Shown here piece after piece: positions 7,611-16,231 of a stretch of 64,000 nt of DNA. The stretch covers positions 930,001 to 994,000 of the forward strand of contig NZ_CP013422.1 of the NCBI RefSeq assembly GCF_001718695.1, read 5' to 3'. A model generated the notes under the pieces. That model did no database searches and had not been told where the DNA came from. It saw only the letters and a program-made list of their open reading frames with translations. Both the position numbers and the translations under genes were made by a program. The stretch is from Burkholderia ubonensis. Lineage in GTDB: Bacteria; Pseudomonadota; Gammaproteobacteria; Burkholderiales; Burkholderiaceae. The first letter of the stretch is position 1, and every line of letters begins with the position of its first letter.

Positions 7611-8726
7611 TCAACCCAGCATGTCTTCAGCAGGGACGTAAGGCAGCCCGAGCGCGCGGGCGACCGCTTCGTAGGTGATCTGTCCGTCGCACACGTTCAG
7701 GCCGGCGCGCAGGTGCGCGTCGTCGGCCATCGCGCGCTTCCAGCCCTTGTCGGCGAGCGCGAGCGCATGGCCGATCGTCGCGTTGTTCAGCGCGAACGTC
7801 GACGTGCGCGCAACCGCGCCGGGCATGTTCGCGACGCAATAGTGCACCACGCCGTCGACCACGTAGGTCGGCTTTGCATGCGTCGTCGCGTGCGACGTCT
7901 CGAAGCAGCCGCCCTGGTCGATCGCGACGTCGACGACCACCGCGCCGGCGCGCATCCGCGCGATCATGTCGCGCGTCACGAGCCGCGGCGCCGATGCGCC
8001 CGGCACGAGCACGGCGCCGATCACGACGTCCGCATCGCACACCGCTTCCTCGATCGTCTGCGCGTTCGAGCAGACCGTCGCGATCCGGTTGCCGAACACC
8101 AGGTCGAGCTGCCGCAGGCGGCCGACGTTGTTGTCGAGCACCGTGACCCGCGCGCCCATGCCGACAGCCATCTGCAGCGCGCCCGTGCCGACCACGCCGG
8201 CGCCGAGCACGACGACGTGCGCGGCCGGCACGCCGGGCACGCCCGCCATGAGCAGGCCCATCCCGCCGCGCGGGCTCTCGAGATGGGTTGCCGCGACCTG
8301 GATCGACATGCGTCCGGCGACCTCGCTCATCGGCGCGAGCAGCGGCAGGCCGCCGCCGGGGCCGGTCACGGTCTCGTACGCGATGCACACCGCGCCGGAC
8401 TTGACGAGCGCCGCCGCCTGTTCCGGATCGGGCGCGAGATGCAGGTACGTATAGAGGATCTGGCCGCGCCGCAGCATCGCGCATTCGGCCGGCTGAGGCT
8501 CCTTGACCTTGACGATCATGTCGGCCTGCGCGAACACGTCGGCCGCGCCGTCGCACAGCGTCGCGCCGGCCGCCGCGTAGTGTTCGTCGTGCAGCCCGAT
8601 CGCCGTGCCGGCGCCGCGCTGCACCAGGACCCGATGCCCATGACGGGTCAGTTCGCGGGTGCCGGCCGGCGTGAGCCCGACGCGGTATTCGTGGTTCTTG
8701 ATCTCCTTGGGCACTCCGATCAGCAT
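7611..8726 (-). CDS. ald: Alanine dehydrogenase
   Basis: A 371-residue NAD-dependent enzyme interconverting L-alanine and pyruvate plus ammonium in the cytosol. It begins with the family hallmark 'MLIGVPKEIKNHEYRVGLTP', has the substrate-binding 'VKVKEPQ' and 'YLHLAPD', and the dinucleotide-binding loop 'VVVLGAGVVGTGALQMAVGM' near residue 170. The C-terminal 'NMPGAVARTSTFALNNAT' completes the signature. The ATG at 8724-8726 follows GGAGAC and gives the normal length; the upstream extension of the frame is rejected. It is monocistronic, with a 322-bp spacer upstream. Confidence 0.96.
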   Translation of the reverse strand: MLIGVPKEIKNHEYRVGLTPAGTRELTRHGHRVLVQRGAGTAIGLHDEHYAAAGATLCDGAADVFAQADMIVKVKEPQPAECAMLRRGQILYTYLHLAPDPEQAAALVKSGAVCIAYETVTGPGGGLPLLAPMSEVAGRMSIQVAATHLESPRGGMGLLMAGVPGVPAAHVVVLGAGVVGTGALQMAVGMGARVTVLDNNVGRLRQLDLVFGNRIATVCSNAQTIEEAVCDADVVIGAVLVPGASAPRLVTRDMIARMRAGAVVVDVAIDQGGCFETSHATTHAKPTYVVDGVVHYCVANMPGAVARTSTFALNNATIGHALALADKGWKRAMADDAHLRAGLNVCDGQITYEAVARALGLPYVPAEDMLG

Positions 8727-9048
8727 GAGTCGTCTCCATGATCTTTCGTCATCGCGGTCGTGCCGGGCGCGCGGCGGTTGCGCATGCACCGGCGCGATTG
8801 CGCGATTGCAATCAAAGGGTAGTGGTGGCCGGTGGGAAGTCAAGTGCCGGCCCCGCGCGCGCGGATGCGCACCGCATCGCAGCATGCGCGTGTCCGCGTG
8901 TCCGATTGCGACCGGACGCCACACTGCAGGCCGCGCGCGATTTCGGTATCGTCTCGGGGGCACGCGCAGGCGCGCGCGTGCGGGCAGGTCCATGCCCGAC
9001 CGATACACGACCACACGACGACCAGATGAGACAGGGGACCCTACCGAC
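8727..9048. other. 322-bp divergent spacer upstream of ald, with a palindrome
   Basis: The spacer lies between leftward ald and the rightward DUF3995 gene. GATTGCGC at 8796-8803 is immediately followed by the perfect palindrome GATTGCAATC (8804-8813), about 75 bp upstream of the ald start. It is a plausible site for an AsnC/Lrp-type activator, which commonly controls ald; no such regulator is encoded nearby. Nothing else stands out. Confidence 0.4.
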
Positions 9049-9465
9049 ATGACCGGCGCGTACTTCAGCGTGCCGACGCTTTGTGCGATCGCACTCGTTC
9101 ACGTCTACTGGGCGCTCGGTGGACAGCGCGGCAAGCGCGCGGCCATTCCGGAGCAGGACGGTGTCCCGCTGTTGCGTCCGACCCGGCGCGGCACGCTCGC
9201 AGTCGCGGCGGCGCTGCTGTGCGGCGCCGGCGCGGTCGCGTCGCGCGCGGGCTGGTTGGGGCCGAAGGTTCTGCCCGGCGCGACCGCGTTCGCGATCGTT
9301 GCGTTCGCACTCATTTTCGCGGTTCGGGCGGTCGGCGATTTCCGATACGTCGGCTTCTTCAAGCGTGTCCGCGGGTCGCGCTTCGCGCGCATGGACACGC
9401 TGTGTTATTCGCCGCTTTGCGTGGCGCTGGCGCTGGCTTTCGCGTCGATGTACTGGGCGAGGTGA
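9049..9465 (+). CDS. DUF3995-type small integral membrane protein
   Basis: A 138-residue protein with about four membrane segments. Characteristic stretches are 'ALVHVYWALGGQRGKRAAIP' near the N-terminus, 'LRPTRRGTLAVAAALLCGAG', and near the end 'AVGDFRYVGFFKRVRGSRFA' and 'DTLCYSPLCVALALAFASM', the pattern of DUF3995 proteins. The function of that family is not known to me. The ATG at 9049 is preferred because GGGGA lies nine bases upstream and because the upstream continuation of the frame has no hydrophobic pattern. It appears monocistronic. Confidence 0.75.
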   Translation: MTGAYFSVPTLCAIALVHVYWALGGQRGKRAAIPEQDGVPLLRPTRRGTLAVAAALLCGAGAVASRAGWLGPKVLPGATAFAIVAFALIFAVRAVGDFRYVGFFKRVRGSRFARMDTLCYSPLCVALALAFASMYWAR

Positions 9466-9612
9466 GCGGCGCGCGCGCCGGGTCGACCGGAGCCATCCGG
9501 CTGGCGCGCTCCTGCCTGCCGCCCGCCGTCTCGCGCTGCGGCGGCCGGCGATCGCGCCGCGCCATTTTTCAACTGTTGCGCTTCGCGATGCAATGGCATG
9601 CCTCGAACTCAT

Positions 9613-9641
9613 TTTGCAATGGAACCGGTTCCATTTATAAT
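9613..9641 (+). promoter_or_regulatory. Promoter with LacI-type palindromic operator in its spacer
   Basis: The perfect 18-bp palindrome AATGGAACCGGTTCCATT (9618-9635) has the central CCGG typical of LacI/GalR-family sites. It directly abuts a consensus -10 TATAAT (9636-9641). Seventeen bases upstream of the -10 is TTTGCA (9613-9618) as -35. A repressor bound here would sit exactly over the promoter spacer. The promoter points toward the gluconate dehydrogenase operon, with a leader of about 350 bases. E. coli GntR, a LacI-family protein, recognises a related palindrome with central ACCGGT, which fits the target. Confidence 0.75.
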
Positions 9642-9997
9642 GCGCAGCACGTCGCTTGCCCCTGACGAGGGCCGTGCGCGTCGCGCTTGCCGGTGGCGGG
9701 CGTGGCGTTCGAGGTAATTCGGGGGAAGGGCGATGAGGGCGGATGACGGCAATAGTCGTGCGTTTGCCCGACGATAGCCCGCGAAGAGGCCGACCATGCG
9801 CGGCGGCCCGCAGCCGGCACGCCGCGCGCGGGCATTGACGCACCGCGTGCGGCGTCCGGCCGATGCCGGACGCGCCGAGGTTCGCAGTGTTGCCAATCCA
9901 GGACGGCCGGCCGCACGCGGCATGGCTGCCGTGCCGGGCATGCCGCATGCGGAACGCGCCTTCCCGGATCTCGCCCCCAACGATCAACATCCCGACC
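9642..9997 (+). other. Long 5' leader before the gluconate dehydrogenase operon
   Basis: About 350 bases separate the predicted promoter from the first start codon. Frames that cross it are uninterrupted but carry no signal peptide, family motif or ribosome site, so it is treated as untranslated. I see no recognisable riboswitch. Confidence 0.4.
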
Positions 9998-10738
9998 ATG
10001 TCCACGCCACCCGACAAACCCAATTCGCGCCGTCACTTTCTGCGCTCGTCGGTCGCGCTCGTGCCGATCGCGTCGCTCGCCGGCTGCGACCTGCGCTCGC
10101 CGCCATCTTCCGGCCGCCCGTCCGGCGCGGCCTCCGCGGCATCGGCGAGCGCCGAACGCGCGCCGTACAAACCGACTTTCTTCGATGCCCGGGAGTGGGC
10201 GTTCGTCCAGGCGGCCGTCGACCGGCTGATTCCGGCCGATGCCGAAGGCCCCGGCGCGCTCGAGGCCGGCGTGCCCGAATTCATCGACCGCCAGATGGAA
10301 ACGCCATACGCGCACGGCGCGCTGTGGTACATGCAGGGGCCGTTCCAGCAGGGCGTGCCGGAGCTCGGCTACCAGCTGAAGCTCGTGCCGCGCGACATCT
10401 ATCGGCTCGGCATCGCGGCCGTCGACCGCTTCTGCGCGAAGACGCACGGCAAGGCGTTCGCGGATCTCGACGCGGCGACGCGCGACGCCGTGCTCGGCGC
10501 GCTCGAAAAGAGCCGCGCGCAGATCGACGACGTGCCGCCCGCGGTGTTGTTCGGACAATTGCTGCAGAACACGCGCGAAGGCTACTTCTGCGATCCGGTC
10601 CACGGCGGCAATCGCGGGATGGCCGCGTGGAAGATGATCGGCTTCCCCGGCGCGCGCGCGGACTTCATGGATTTCGTCAACCAGAACGGCAAGCCGTATC
10701 CGTACGGGCCGGTTTCGATCAACGGGGAGCGTACCTGA
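9998..10738 (+). CDS. Gluconate 2-dehydrogenase-type small (gamma) subunit, Tat-exported
   Basis: A 246-residue periplasmic subunit. The N-terminus has the twin-arginine motif 'NSRRHFLRSSVAL' followed by a hydrophobic stretch ending 'ASLAGC', which could also be a lipobox. The conserved body includes 'REWAFVQAAVDRLIPADAEG' and 'FCDPVHGGNRGMAAWKMIGF', the pattern of the small subunit of membrane FAD dehydrogenases. This subunit lets the signal-less flavoprotein hitchhike through the Tat pathway. The ATG at 9998 places the Tat motif near residue 10; the longer frame upstream is rejected. Its stop overlaps the next start by one base (TGATG). Confidence 0.9.
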   Translation: MSTPPDKPNSRRHFLRSSVALVPIASLAGCDLRSPPSSGRPSGAASAASASAERAPYKPTFFDAREWAFVQAAVDRLIPADAEGPGALEAGVPEFIDRQMETPYAHGALWYMQGPFQQGVPELGYQLKLVPRDIYRLGIAAVDRFCAKTHGKAFADLDAATRDAVLGALEKSRAQIDDVPPAVLFGQLLQNTREGYFCDPVHGGNRGMAAWKMIGFPGARADFMDFVNQNGKPYPYGPVSINGERT

Positions 10739-12516
10739 TGGCAGCGGAGAAGAAGCCGCATGTCGACGCGGTCATCGTCGGCTTCGGCTGGACCGGCGCG
10801 ATTCTCGCGAAGGAACTGACCGAAGCGGGCCTGAAAGTGGTCGCGCTCGAGCGCGGCGAGTATCGCGACACGTATCCGGACGGCGCGTATCCGAACACGA
10901 TCGACGAGCTGACCTACAACGTCCGCAAGAAGCTGTTTCTGGACCTGTCGAAGACCACGGTGTCGATTCGCCACGGCGTGCAGGACACGGCGCTGCCGTA
11001 TCGCCAGCTCGCGGCGTTCCTGCCGGGCGAGGGCGTCGGCGGCGCGGGGCTGCACTGGTCCGGCGTGCATTTCCGCATCGCGCCGGAAGAGCTGCGGCTG
11101 CGCAGCCACTACGAGGAGCGCTACGGCAAGAAGTTCATCCCCGCGGGGATGACGATCCAGGACACGGGCGTCAGCTACGACGAGCTGGAGCCGTACTTCG
11201 ATTTCGCCGAGAAGGTGTTCGGCACGTCGGGGCAGGCATACAAGGTCAACGGCCGGGTGGTCGGCGACGGCAACGTGTTCGACGCGCACCGCAGCGACCA
11301 CTTCCCGCTGCCCGCGCAGCTCAACACGTATTCGGCGCAGCGCTTCTTCGACGCGGCGAAATCGCTCGGGCTGCATCCGTACCGGCTGCCGTCGGCGAAC
11401 ACGTCGGGGCCGTACACGAACCCGTACGGCGTGCAGATGGGCCCGTGCAACTTCTGCGGCTACTGCAGCGGCTACGCGTGCTACATGTACTCGAAGGCGT
11501 CGCCGAACCTGAACATCCTGCCTGCGCTGAAGCAGGTGCCGCACTTCGAGCTGCGCTCGAAGTGCCACGTGCTGCGCGTCGATCTCGACGACACGAAGAA
11601 GCGCGCGACGGGCGTCACCTACATCGACCCGGCCGGCCGTGAAGTGCACCAGCCGGCCGATCTCGTGATCCTCGCCGCGTTCCAGTATCACAACGTGCAC
11701 CTGCTGCTGCTGTCGGGCATCGGCAAGCCGTACGACCCGATCTCGGGCGAGGGTGTCGTGGGCCGCAATTTCGCGTACCAGAACCTGTCGACGATCAAGG
11801 CGTTCTTCGACAAGGACACCTACACGAACCCGTTCATCGGCGCGGGCGGCAACGGCGTCGCGGTCGACGACTTCAACGCGGACAACTTCGACCACGGTCC
11901 GCTCGGCTTCGTCGGCGGCTCGCCGCTGTGGGTGAACCAGGCCGGCGTGAAGCCGATCAGCGGGATCGCGACGCCGCCCGGCACGCCCGCGTGGGGCGCT
12001 GCGTGGAAGAAGGCGGTCAAGGACAACTACGCGCACACGATCTCGATGGACGCGCACGGCACGAACATGTCGTATCGCGACGTGTATCTCGATCTCGACC
12101 CGACCTACCGCGACTCGTACGGCCAGCCGCTGTTGCGGATGACGTTCGACTGGAAGGACAACGACATCAGGATGGCGCAGTACGTGACCGGCCAGATGAA
12201 GAAGATCGCCGAGGCGATGGGGCCGAAGGCGATCGGCGTGTCGACGCGCGAGTTCGGCAAGCACTTCGATTCGCGCCAGTACCAGACGACCCACCTCGTC
12301 GGCGGCGCGGTGATGGGCAACGATCCGAAGACGAGCGTGCTGAATCGCTATCTGCAGAGCTGGGACGTGCACAACGTGTTCGTGATGGGCGCGTCGGCGC
12401 TGCCGCAGGGCATCGGCTACAACCCGACCGGGATCATCGCGGCGCTGGCCTACTGGTCGGCGCGTGCGATCCGCGAGCAATACCTGAAAAACCCCGCTCC
12501 GCTGGTGACCGCATGA
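10738..12516 (+). CDS. Gluconate 2-dehydrogenase-type flavoprotein (alpha) subunit, GMC family
   Basis: A 592-residue FAD-binding catalytic subunit oxidising a sugar or sugar acid, most likely D-gluconate to 2-ketogluconate, in the periplasm. The dinucleotide motif is 'VIVGFGWTGAILAKELTEAG' (residues 13-32). A Cys-rich loop 'GPCNFCGYCSGYACYM' near residue 240 fits the iron-sulfur ligands of this group. The C-terminal active site has 'TTHLVGGAVMG' and 'GIGYNPTGIIAALAYW' with His and Asn. It has no signal peptide of its own, in keeping with export bound to the small subunit. The lengths (246/592/465) fit gluconate dehydrogenase better than the shorter B. cepacia FAD-glucose dehydrogenase, but 2-ketogluconate or sorbitol cannot be excluded. 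Confidence 0.9.
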   Translation: MAAEKKPHVDAVIVGFGWTGAILAKELTEAGLKVVALERGEYRDTYPDGAYPNTIDELTYNVRKKLFLDLSKTTVSIRHGVQDTALPYRQLAAFLPGEGVGGAGLHWSGVHFRIAPEELRLRSHYEERYGKKFIPAGMTIQDTGVSYDELEPYFDFAEKVFGTSGQAYKVNGRVVGDGNVFDAHRSDHFPLPAQLNTYSAQRFFDAAKSLGLHPYRLPSANTSGPYTNPYGVQMGPCNFCGYCSGYACYMYSKASPNLNILPALKQVPHFELRSKCHVLRVDLDDTKKRATGVTYIDPAGREVHQPADLVILAAFQYHNVHLLLLSGIGKPYDPISGEGVVGRNFAYQNLSTIKAFFDKDTYTNPFIGAGGNGVAVDDFNADNFDHGPLGFVGGSPLWVNQAGVKPISGIATPPGTPAWGAAWKKAVKDNYAHTISMDAHGTNMSYRDVYLDLDPTYRDSYGQPLLRMTFDWKDNDIRMAQYVTGQMKKIAEAMGPKAIGVSTREFGKHFDSRQYQTTHLVGGAVMGNDPKTSVLNRYLQSWDVHNVFVMGASALPQGIGYNPTGIIAALAYWSARAIREQYLKNPAPLVTA

Positions 12517-13910
12517 AGAGAACAACGACGGACAACGCCGCGCGCCGCACGGCGCGCGCGCTGGCGACCGGCGCGGCGTGGCTGGCGTTCGGCCTGGCGA
12601 ACGGGGCGGCCGTCGCGCAACCGGCGGCCGTGCCTGCGGCGGCCGCGTCCGCGCCGCATGCCGCGGATGCGCTCGTCGCGCGCGGCGCGTACCTGGCCCG
12701 AGCCGGGGACTGCGTCGCGTGCCATACGGCGAGCGGAGGCAAGCCGTTCGCGGGCGGGCTGAAGTTCGACACGCCGATCGGCGCGATCTATTCGACCAAC
12801 ATCACGCCCGACCCGAAGACGGGCCTCGGCGGCTGGACACTGGACGAGTTCGACCGCGCGCTGCGCTCGGGCGTGCGCAGGAACGGCGACACGCTGTATC
12901 CGGCGATGCCGTTCCCGTCGTATGCGCGCCTCACCGACGACGACGTGAAGGCGCTCTACGCGTACTTCATGCACGGCGTCACGCCGGTGCAGCAGGAAAA
13001 CCGCGCGGTCGACATCGTGTGGCCGCTGTCGATGCGCTGGCCGCTCGCGTTCTGGCGCAAGCTGTTCGCGCCGGCGCCGAAGCCGTTCGACGCGGCGCCG
13101 TACCCCGATCCGGTCCTCGCGCGCGGCGCATACCTCGTGCAGGGGCTCGGCCACTGCGGCGCGTGCCACACGCCGCGCGCGCCGACGATGCAGGAGCGCG
13201 GGCTGACCGACGCGGACGGCCCGGACTTCCTGGCCGGCGGCGCGGCGATCGACGGCTGGGTGCCGACGAGCCTGCGCGGCGAGCCGCGCACGGGGCTCGG
13301 CACGTGGACGGAAGCCGAGATCGTGCAGTTCCTGAAGACCGGCCGCACGCCGCGCACCGCGGCATTCGGCGGGATGACGGACGTGGTCGGCCACAGCTTG
13401 CAGCACATGACCGATGACGATCTGACCGCGATCGCGCGCTACCTGAAGAAGCTGCCGCCGAAGGTGCAGGGCGAGACGCGTTACGCATACGACGCCGCAG
13501 CCGCCAACGCACTGCAGGCCGGCGACGCGAGCAAGCCGGGCGCGGCGGTCTACCGCGACAACTGCATGGCCTGCCACCGCAGCGATGGCCGCGGCTACAC
13601 GCGCGTGTTCCCGGCGCTCGGCGGCAACCCGGTCGTGCAGGGCGACGATCCGACCTCGCTGATCCACGTCGTGCTGGAAGGCGGCGCGCTGCAGGGCACG
13701 CACGCCGCGCCGTCGGCCTTCACGATGCCGCCGTTCGGCTGGCGGCTGTCGGACCAGGAAGTCGCGGACGTCGCGAACTTCGTGCGCACGAGCTGGGGTA
13801 ATACCGGCGCGCCGGTCTCGGCCGCGCAGGTCGCGAAGGTGCGCAAGACGACGGCGGGCACGCGGCCGGAGCCGCCGCCGGGCGCGCGTTATCCGCAAGC
13901 CGCGCGCTGA
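12513..13910 (+). CDS. Tri-haem cytochrome c (beta) subunit of the gluconate dehydrogenase complex
   Basis: A 465-residue periplasmic, membrane-attached electron-transfer subunit. Signal peptide about residues 1-35. There are three c-type haem sites: C67-VAC-H71, C215-GAC-H219 and C351-MAC-H355, with regularly spaced domains carrying 'TNITPDPKTGLGGWTLDEF' and similar repeats. It passes electrons from the flavoprotein to the ubiquinone pool or terminal oxidase. The start overlaps the alpha-subunit stop as ATGA. The C-terminal tail (Pro/Ala-rich, ending 'GARYPQAAR') has no clear membrane helix. Confidence 0.93.
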   Translation: MKRTTTDNAARRTARALATGAAWLAFGLANGAAVAQPAAVPAAAASAPHAADALVARGAYLARAGDCVACHTASGGKPFAGGLKFDTPIGAIYSTNITPDPKTGLGGWTLDEFDRALRSGVRRNGDTLYPAMPFPSYARLTDDDVKALYAYFMHGVTPVQQENRAVDIVWPLSMRWPLAFWRKLFAPAPKPFDAAPYPDPVLARGAYLVQGLGHCGACHTPRAPTMQERGLTDADGPDFLAGGAAIDGWVPTSLRGEPRTGLGTWTEAEIVQFLKTGRTPRTAAFGGMTDVVGHSLQHMTDDDLTAIARYLKKLPPKVQGETRYAYDAAAANALQAGDASKPGAAVYRDNCMACHRSDGRGYTRVFPALGGNPVVQGDDPTSLIHVVLEGGALQGTHAAPSAFTMPPFGWRLSDQEVADVANFVRTSWGNTGAPVSAAQVAKVRKTTAGTRPEPPPGARYPQAAR

Positions 13911-14131
13911 GCGGGCATCCGTGACGGGCCGTGGCGCCAGCCGCGTCCGTCGCGCCCAGCGCGTCCGCGGCCGGCATCGCGCCGAATCACCGCGGATTTC
14001 CTCCCCGATGCCCCGACATTCCCCCGCATCGCGCCGCCCGCCCGTGAATTTTTCGCGGCGGCGCGCCATTTTCCCACCTCATCCCTTATCCTTGGACCTT
14101 ACTAAACGGTTACACCTACAGGGGAGAGGGG

Positions 14132-15847
14132 ATGCCACATGACGTCAGCCTGATTGCTTTGCTCGCGGCCGGTTTCGGTCTCGCGATGGTCTTCGGTTAT
14201 CTCGCATCGCTGCTGAAGATGCCGCCGCTGGTCGGCTACCTGCTCGCCGGGATCGTGATCGGCCCCGGCACGCCGGGCTTCGTCGGCGATCTGTCGCTCG
14301 CGCAGCAACTCGCCGAGGTCGGCGTGATGCTGCTGATGTTCGGGGTCGGGCTGCATTTCTCGCTCGGCGACCTGCTCGCGGTGCGCAAGATCGCGCTGCC
14401 CGGCGCGATCGTGCAGATCTCGGTGGCCACCGCGCTCGGCGGCGGGCTCGCGCTGCTGTGGGGCTGGAGCTTCGGCGCGGCGCTCGTGTTCGGTCTCGCG
14501 TTGTCGGTCGCGAGCACGGTCGTGCTGCTGCGCGCGCTGGAGGGCCGGGGGCTCGTCGAGTCCGTGAACGGGCGCATCGCGGTCGGCTGGCTGGTCGTCG
14601 AGGATCTCGTGATGGTGCTCGTGCTCGTGCTGCTGCCGCCCGTCGCCGGGCTGCTCGGCGGCACGCCGCCCGGCGACGCGCATGCGGGCGGCGGCAGCGT
14701 GTGGGGCACGCTCGGCGTCACGATGCTGAAGGTCGCCGCGTTCATCGCGCTGATGCTCGTGGTCGGCAAGCGGGTGTTTCCGCGCATCCTGTGGCTCGTC
14801 GCCCGCACCGGCTCGCGCGAGCTGTTCACGCTGTGCATGATTGCCGCGGCGGTCGGCATCGCGTTCGGCGCGGCGAAGCTGTTCGACGTGTCGTTCGCGC
14901 TCGGCGCGTTCTTCGCCGGGATGATGATGCGCGAATCCGAGTTCAGCCGGCGCGCGGCCGACGAGACGCTGCCGCTGCGCGATGCGTTCTCCGTGCTGTT
15001 CTTCATCTCGGTCGGCATGCTGTTCGACCCGCAGGTGCTGCTCGACGAGCCGCTGCACGTGATCGAGGTCGCGGCGATCGTGCTGGTGGGCAAGACGCTC
15101 GCGGCGGTCGCGCTGGTGCTCGCGTTCCGCTATCCGCTCAATACCGCGCTGACGGTCGGCGCGGGGCTTGCGCAGATCGGCGAGTTCTCGTTCATCCTGG
15201 CCGGTCTCGGCCGCGCGCTCGGGCTGCTGTCGGCGGAAGGTCAGAGCCTGATCCTCGCGGTCGCGCTGATCTCGATCGCGCTGAATACGCTCCTGTTCGC
15301 GATGATCGATCCGGCGCTTGCATGGATACGCCGGCACTCGGCGTTCGCGCGGCGGCTCGAGGCGCGCGACGATCCGCTCGCCGCGCTGCCGATGTCCACG
15401 CCGCAGGCGCACCTGACCGGGCAAGTCGTGATCGTCGGCTACGGCAAGGTCGGCGCGCGGATCGCACAGGCGCTCGACGAGCGCGGGATCGCCTGCGTGG
15501 TCGTCGAGCAGAATCGCGAGATCGTCGAGAAACTGCGCGCCGACGGCGTCGCGGCGGTGTCGGGCGATGCGATCGAGCCGATCGTGCTCGTGCAGGCGCA
15601 CATCGCGCGCGCGGGGATGCTGGTCGTCACGCTGCCGGACGTGTTCGACGTGCGGCAGATCGTCGAGATCTCGCGCACGCTCAATCCGTCGCTCGAGGTC
15701 GTGCTGTGCACGAACAGCGGCGACGAAGCGGCGCTGCTCGCGAGCGAGGGCGTCGGCACGGTGTTCATGGGCGAGACGGAGCTCGCCCGCGGGATGACCG
15801 AGCACGTGCTCGGCAGAATGGCCAGGCCTGCGGCGGTTGCGCATTGA
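14132..15847 (+). CDS. Kef/YbaL-type monovalent cation:proton antiporter with TrkA-N domain
   Basis: A 571-residue inner-membrane protein with about 12 membrane segments (residues 5-390) of the CPA2 exchanger type ('GYLLAGIVIGPGTPGF', 'SVASTVVLLRALEGRGL'). A cytosolic TrkA-N/RCK nucleotide-binding domain starts at 'GQVVIVGYGKVGARIAQALD' (about 430). Such proteins exchange K+ or Na+ for H+ and are often gated by NAD(H) or glutathione adducts. The ATG is preceded by a strong GGGGAGAGGG. I see no separate KefF/KefG-type ancillary gene. It is convergent with the ftsI-like gene across the heptamer array. Confidence 0.9.
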   Translation: MPHDVSLIALLAAGFGLAMVFGYLASLLKMPPLVGYLLAGIVIGPGTPGFVGDLSLAQQLAEVGVMLLMFGVGLHFSLGDLLAVRKIALPGAIVQISVATALGGGLALLWGWSFGAALVFGLALSVASTVVLLRALEGRGLVESVNGRIAVGWLVVEDLVMVLVLVLLPPVAGLLGGTPPGDAHAGGGSVWGTLGVTMLKVAAFIALMLVVGKRVFPRILWLVARTGSRELFTLCMIAAAVGIAFGAAKLFDVSFALGAFFAGMMMRESEFSRRAADETLPLRDAFSVLFFISVGMLFDPQVLLDEPLHVIEVAAIVLVGKTLAAVALVLAFRYPLNTALTVGAGLAQIGEFSFILAGLGRALGLLSAEGQSLILAVALISIALNTLLFAMIDPALAWIRRHSAFARRLEARDDPLAALPMSTPQAHLTGQVVIVGYGKVGARIAQALDERGIACVVVEQNREIVEKLRADGVAAVSGDAIEPIVLVQAHIARAGMLVVTLPDVFDVRQIVEISRTLNPSLEVVLCTNSGDEAALLASEGVGTVFMGETELARGMTEHVLGRMARPAAVAH

Positions 15848-15880
15848 GGGGCGTGGCGTTGGGCGGCGTGTGTCTTGCTG

Positions 15881-16069
15881 CTCGTGGCTCGCCGTTCGTA
15901 GCTCGCTGCTCGTAGCTCGTAGCTCGTGGATCGCGGATCGCGGATCGCGGATCGCGGATCGTGGCGAACGGCGAACGGCGAGCGGCGAGCGGCGAAGGGC
16001 GAAGGGCGAAGGGCGAAGGGCGAAGGGCGAAGGGCGAAGGGCGAAGGGCGAAGGGCGAAGGGCGAAGGG
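15881..16069. repeat. Heptanucleotide tandem array, 27 in-phase units of several variants
   Basis: 189 bp made of 27 consecutive 7-bp units in perfect phase, arranged in blocks. Seven units of CTCGTGG/CTCGTAG type come first, then four ATCGCGG and one ATCGTGG, two CGAACGG, two CGAGCGG, and finally eleven identical CGAAGGG. The gradual shift of unit sequence along the array looks like repeated slippage and drift. It lies between the convergent antiporter and ftsI-like genes. Because 7 is not a multiple of 3, every frame encodes the same cyclic peptide (PFALRPS on the minus strand) and none contains a stop. Confidence 0.95.
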
Positions 16070-16231
16070 CGTGCGGCCGGGCGGCAGCACATGGCACAGG
16101 ATCGTGCGGCGCGGGACGCGGGCCGTCTGCGGGCGCGGCGTCGGCAATGCGGCCAGCATCCGAAGCCCGAGCGCAACGCGTTCGACGCGGAGCGTCGCGC
16201 TGGCACGCTCTCGCCGCCGCGCCAGCCGGCT

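Noticed and set aside
10582..12525. 647-codon frame antisense to the gluconate dehydrogenase alpha gene
   Set aside because: Long antisense frames are common in GC-rich genomes. The sense strand carries clear FAD and active-site motifs and the antisense product is Arg/Val-rich without motifs.
15881..16069. Possible CRISPR array
   Set aside because: Units are 7 bp and contiguous, with no spacers, and no cas genes are present.
15439..16206. Minus-strand frame with heptapeptide repeats ALRPSPF
   Set aside because: The peptide repeat is only the translation of the 7-bp DNA array, which is open in all frames; no ribosome site or folded part.
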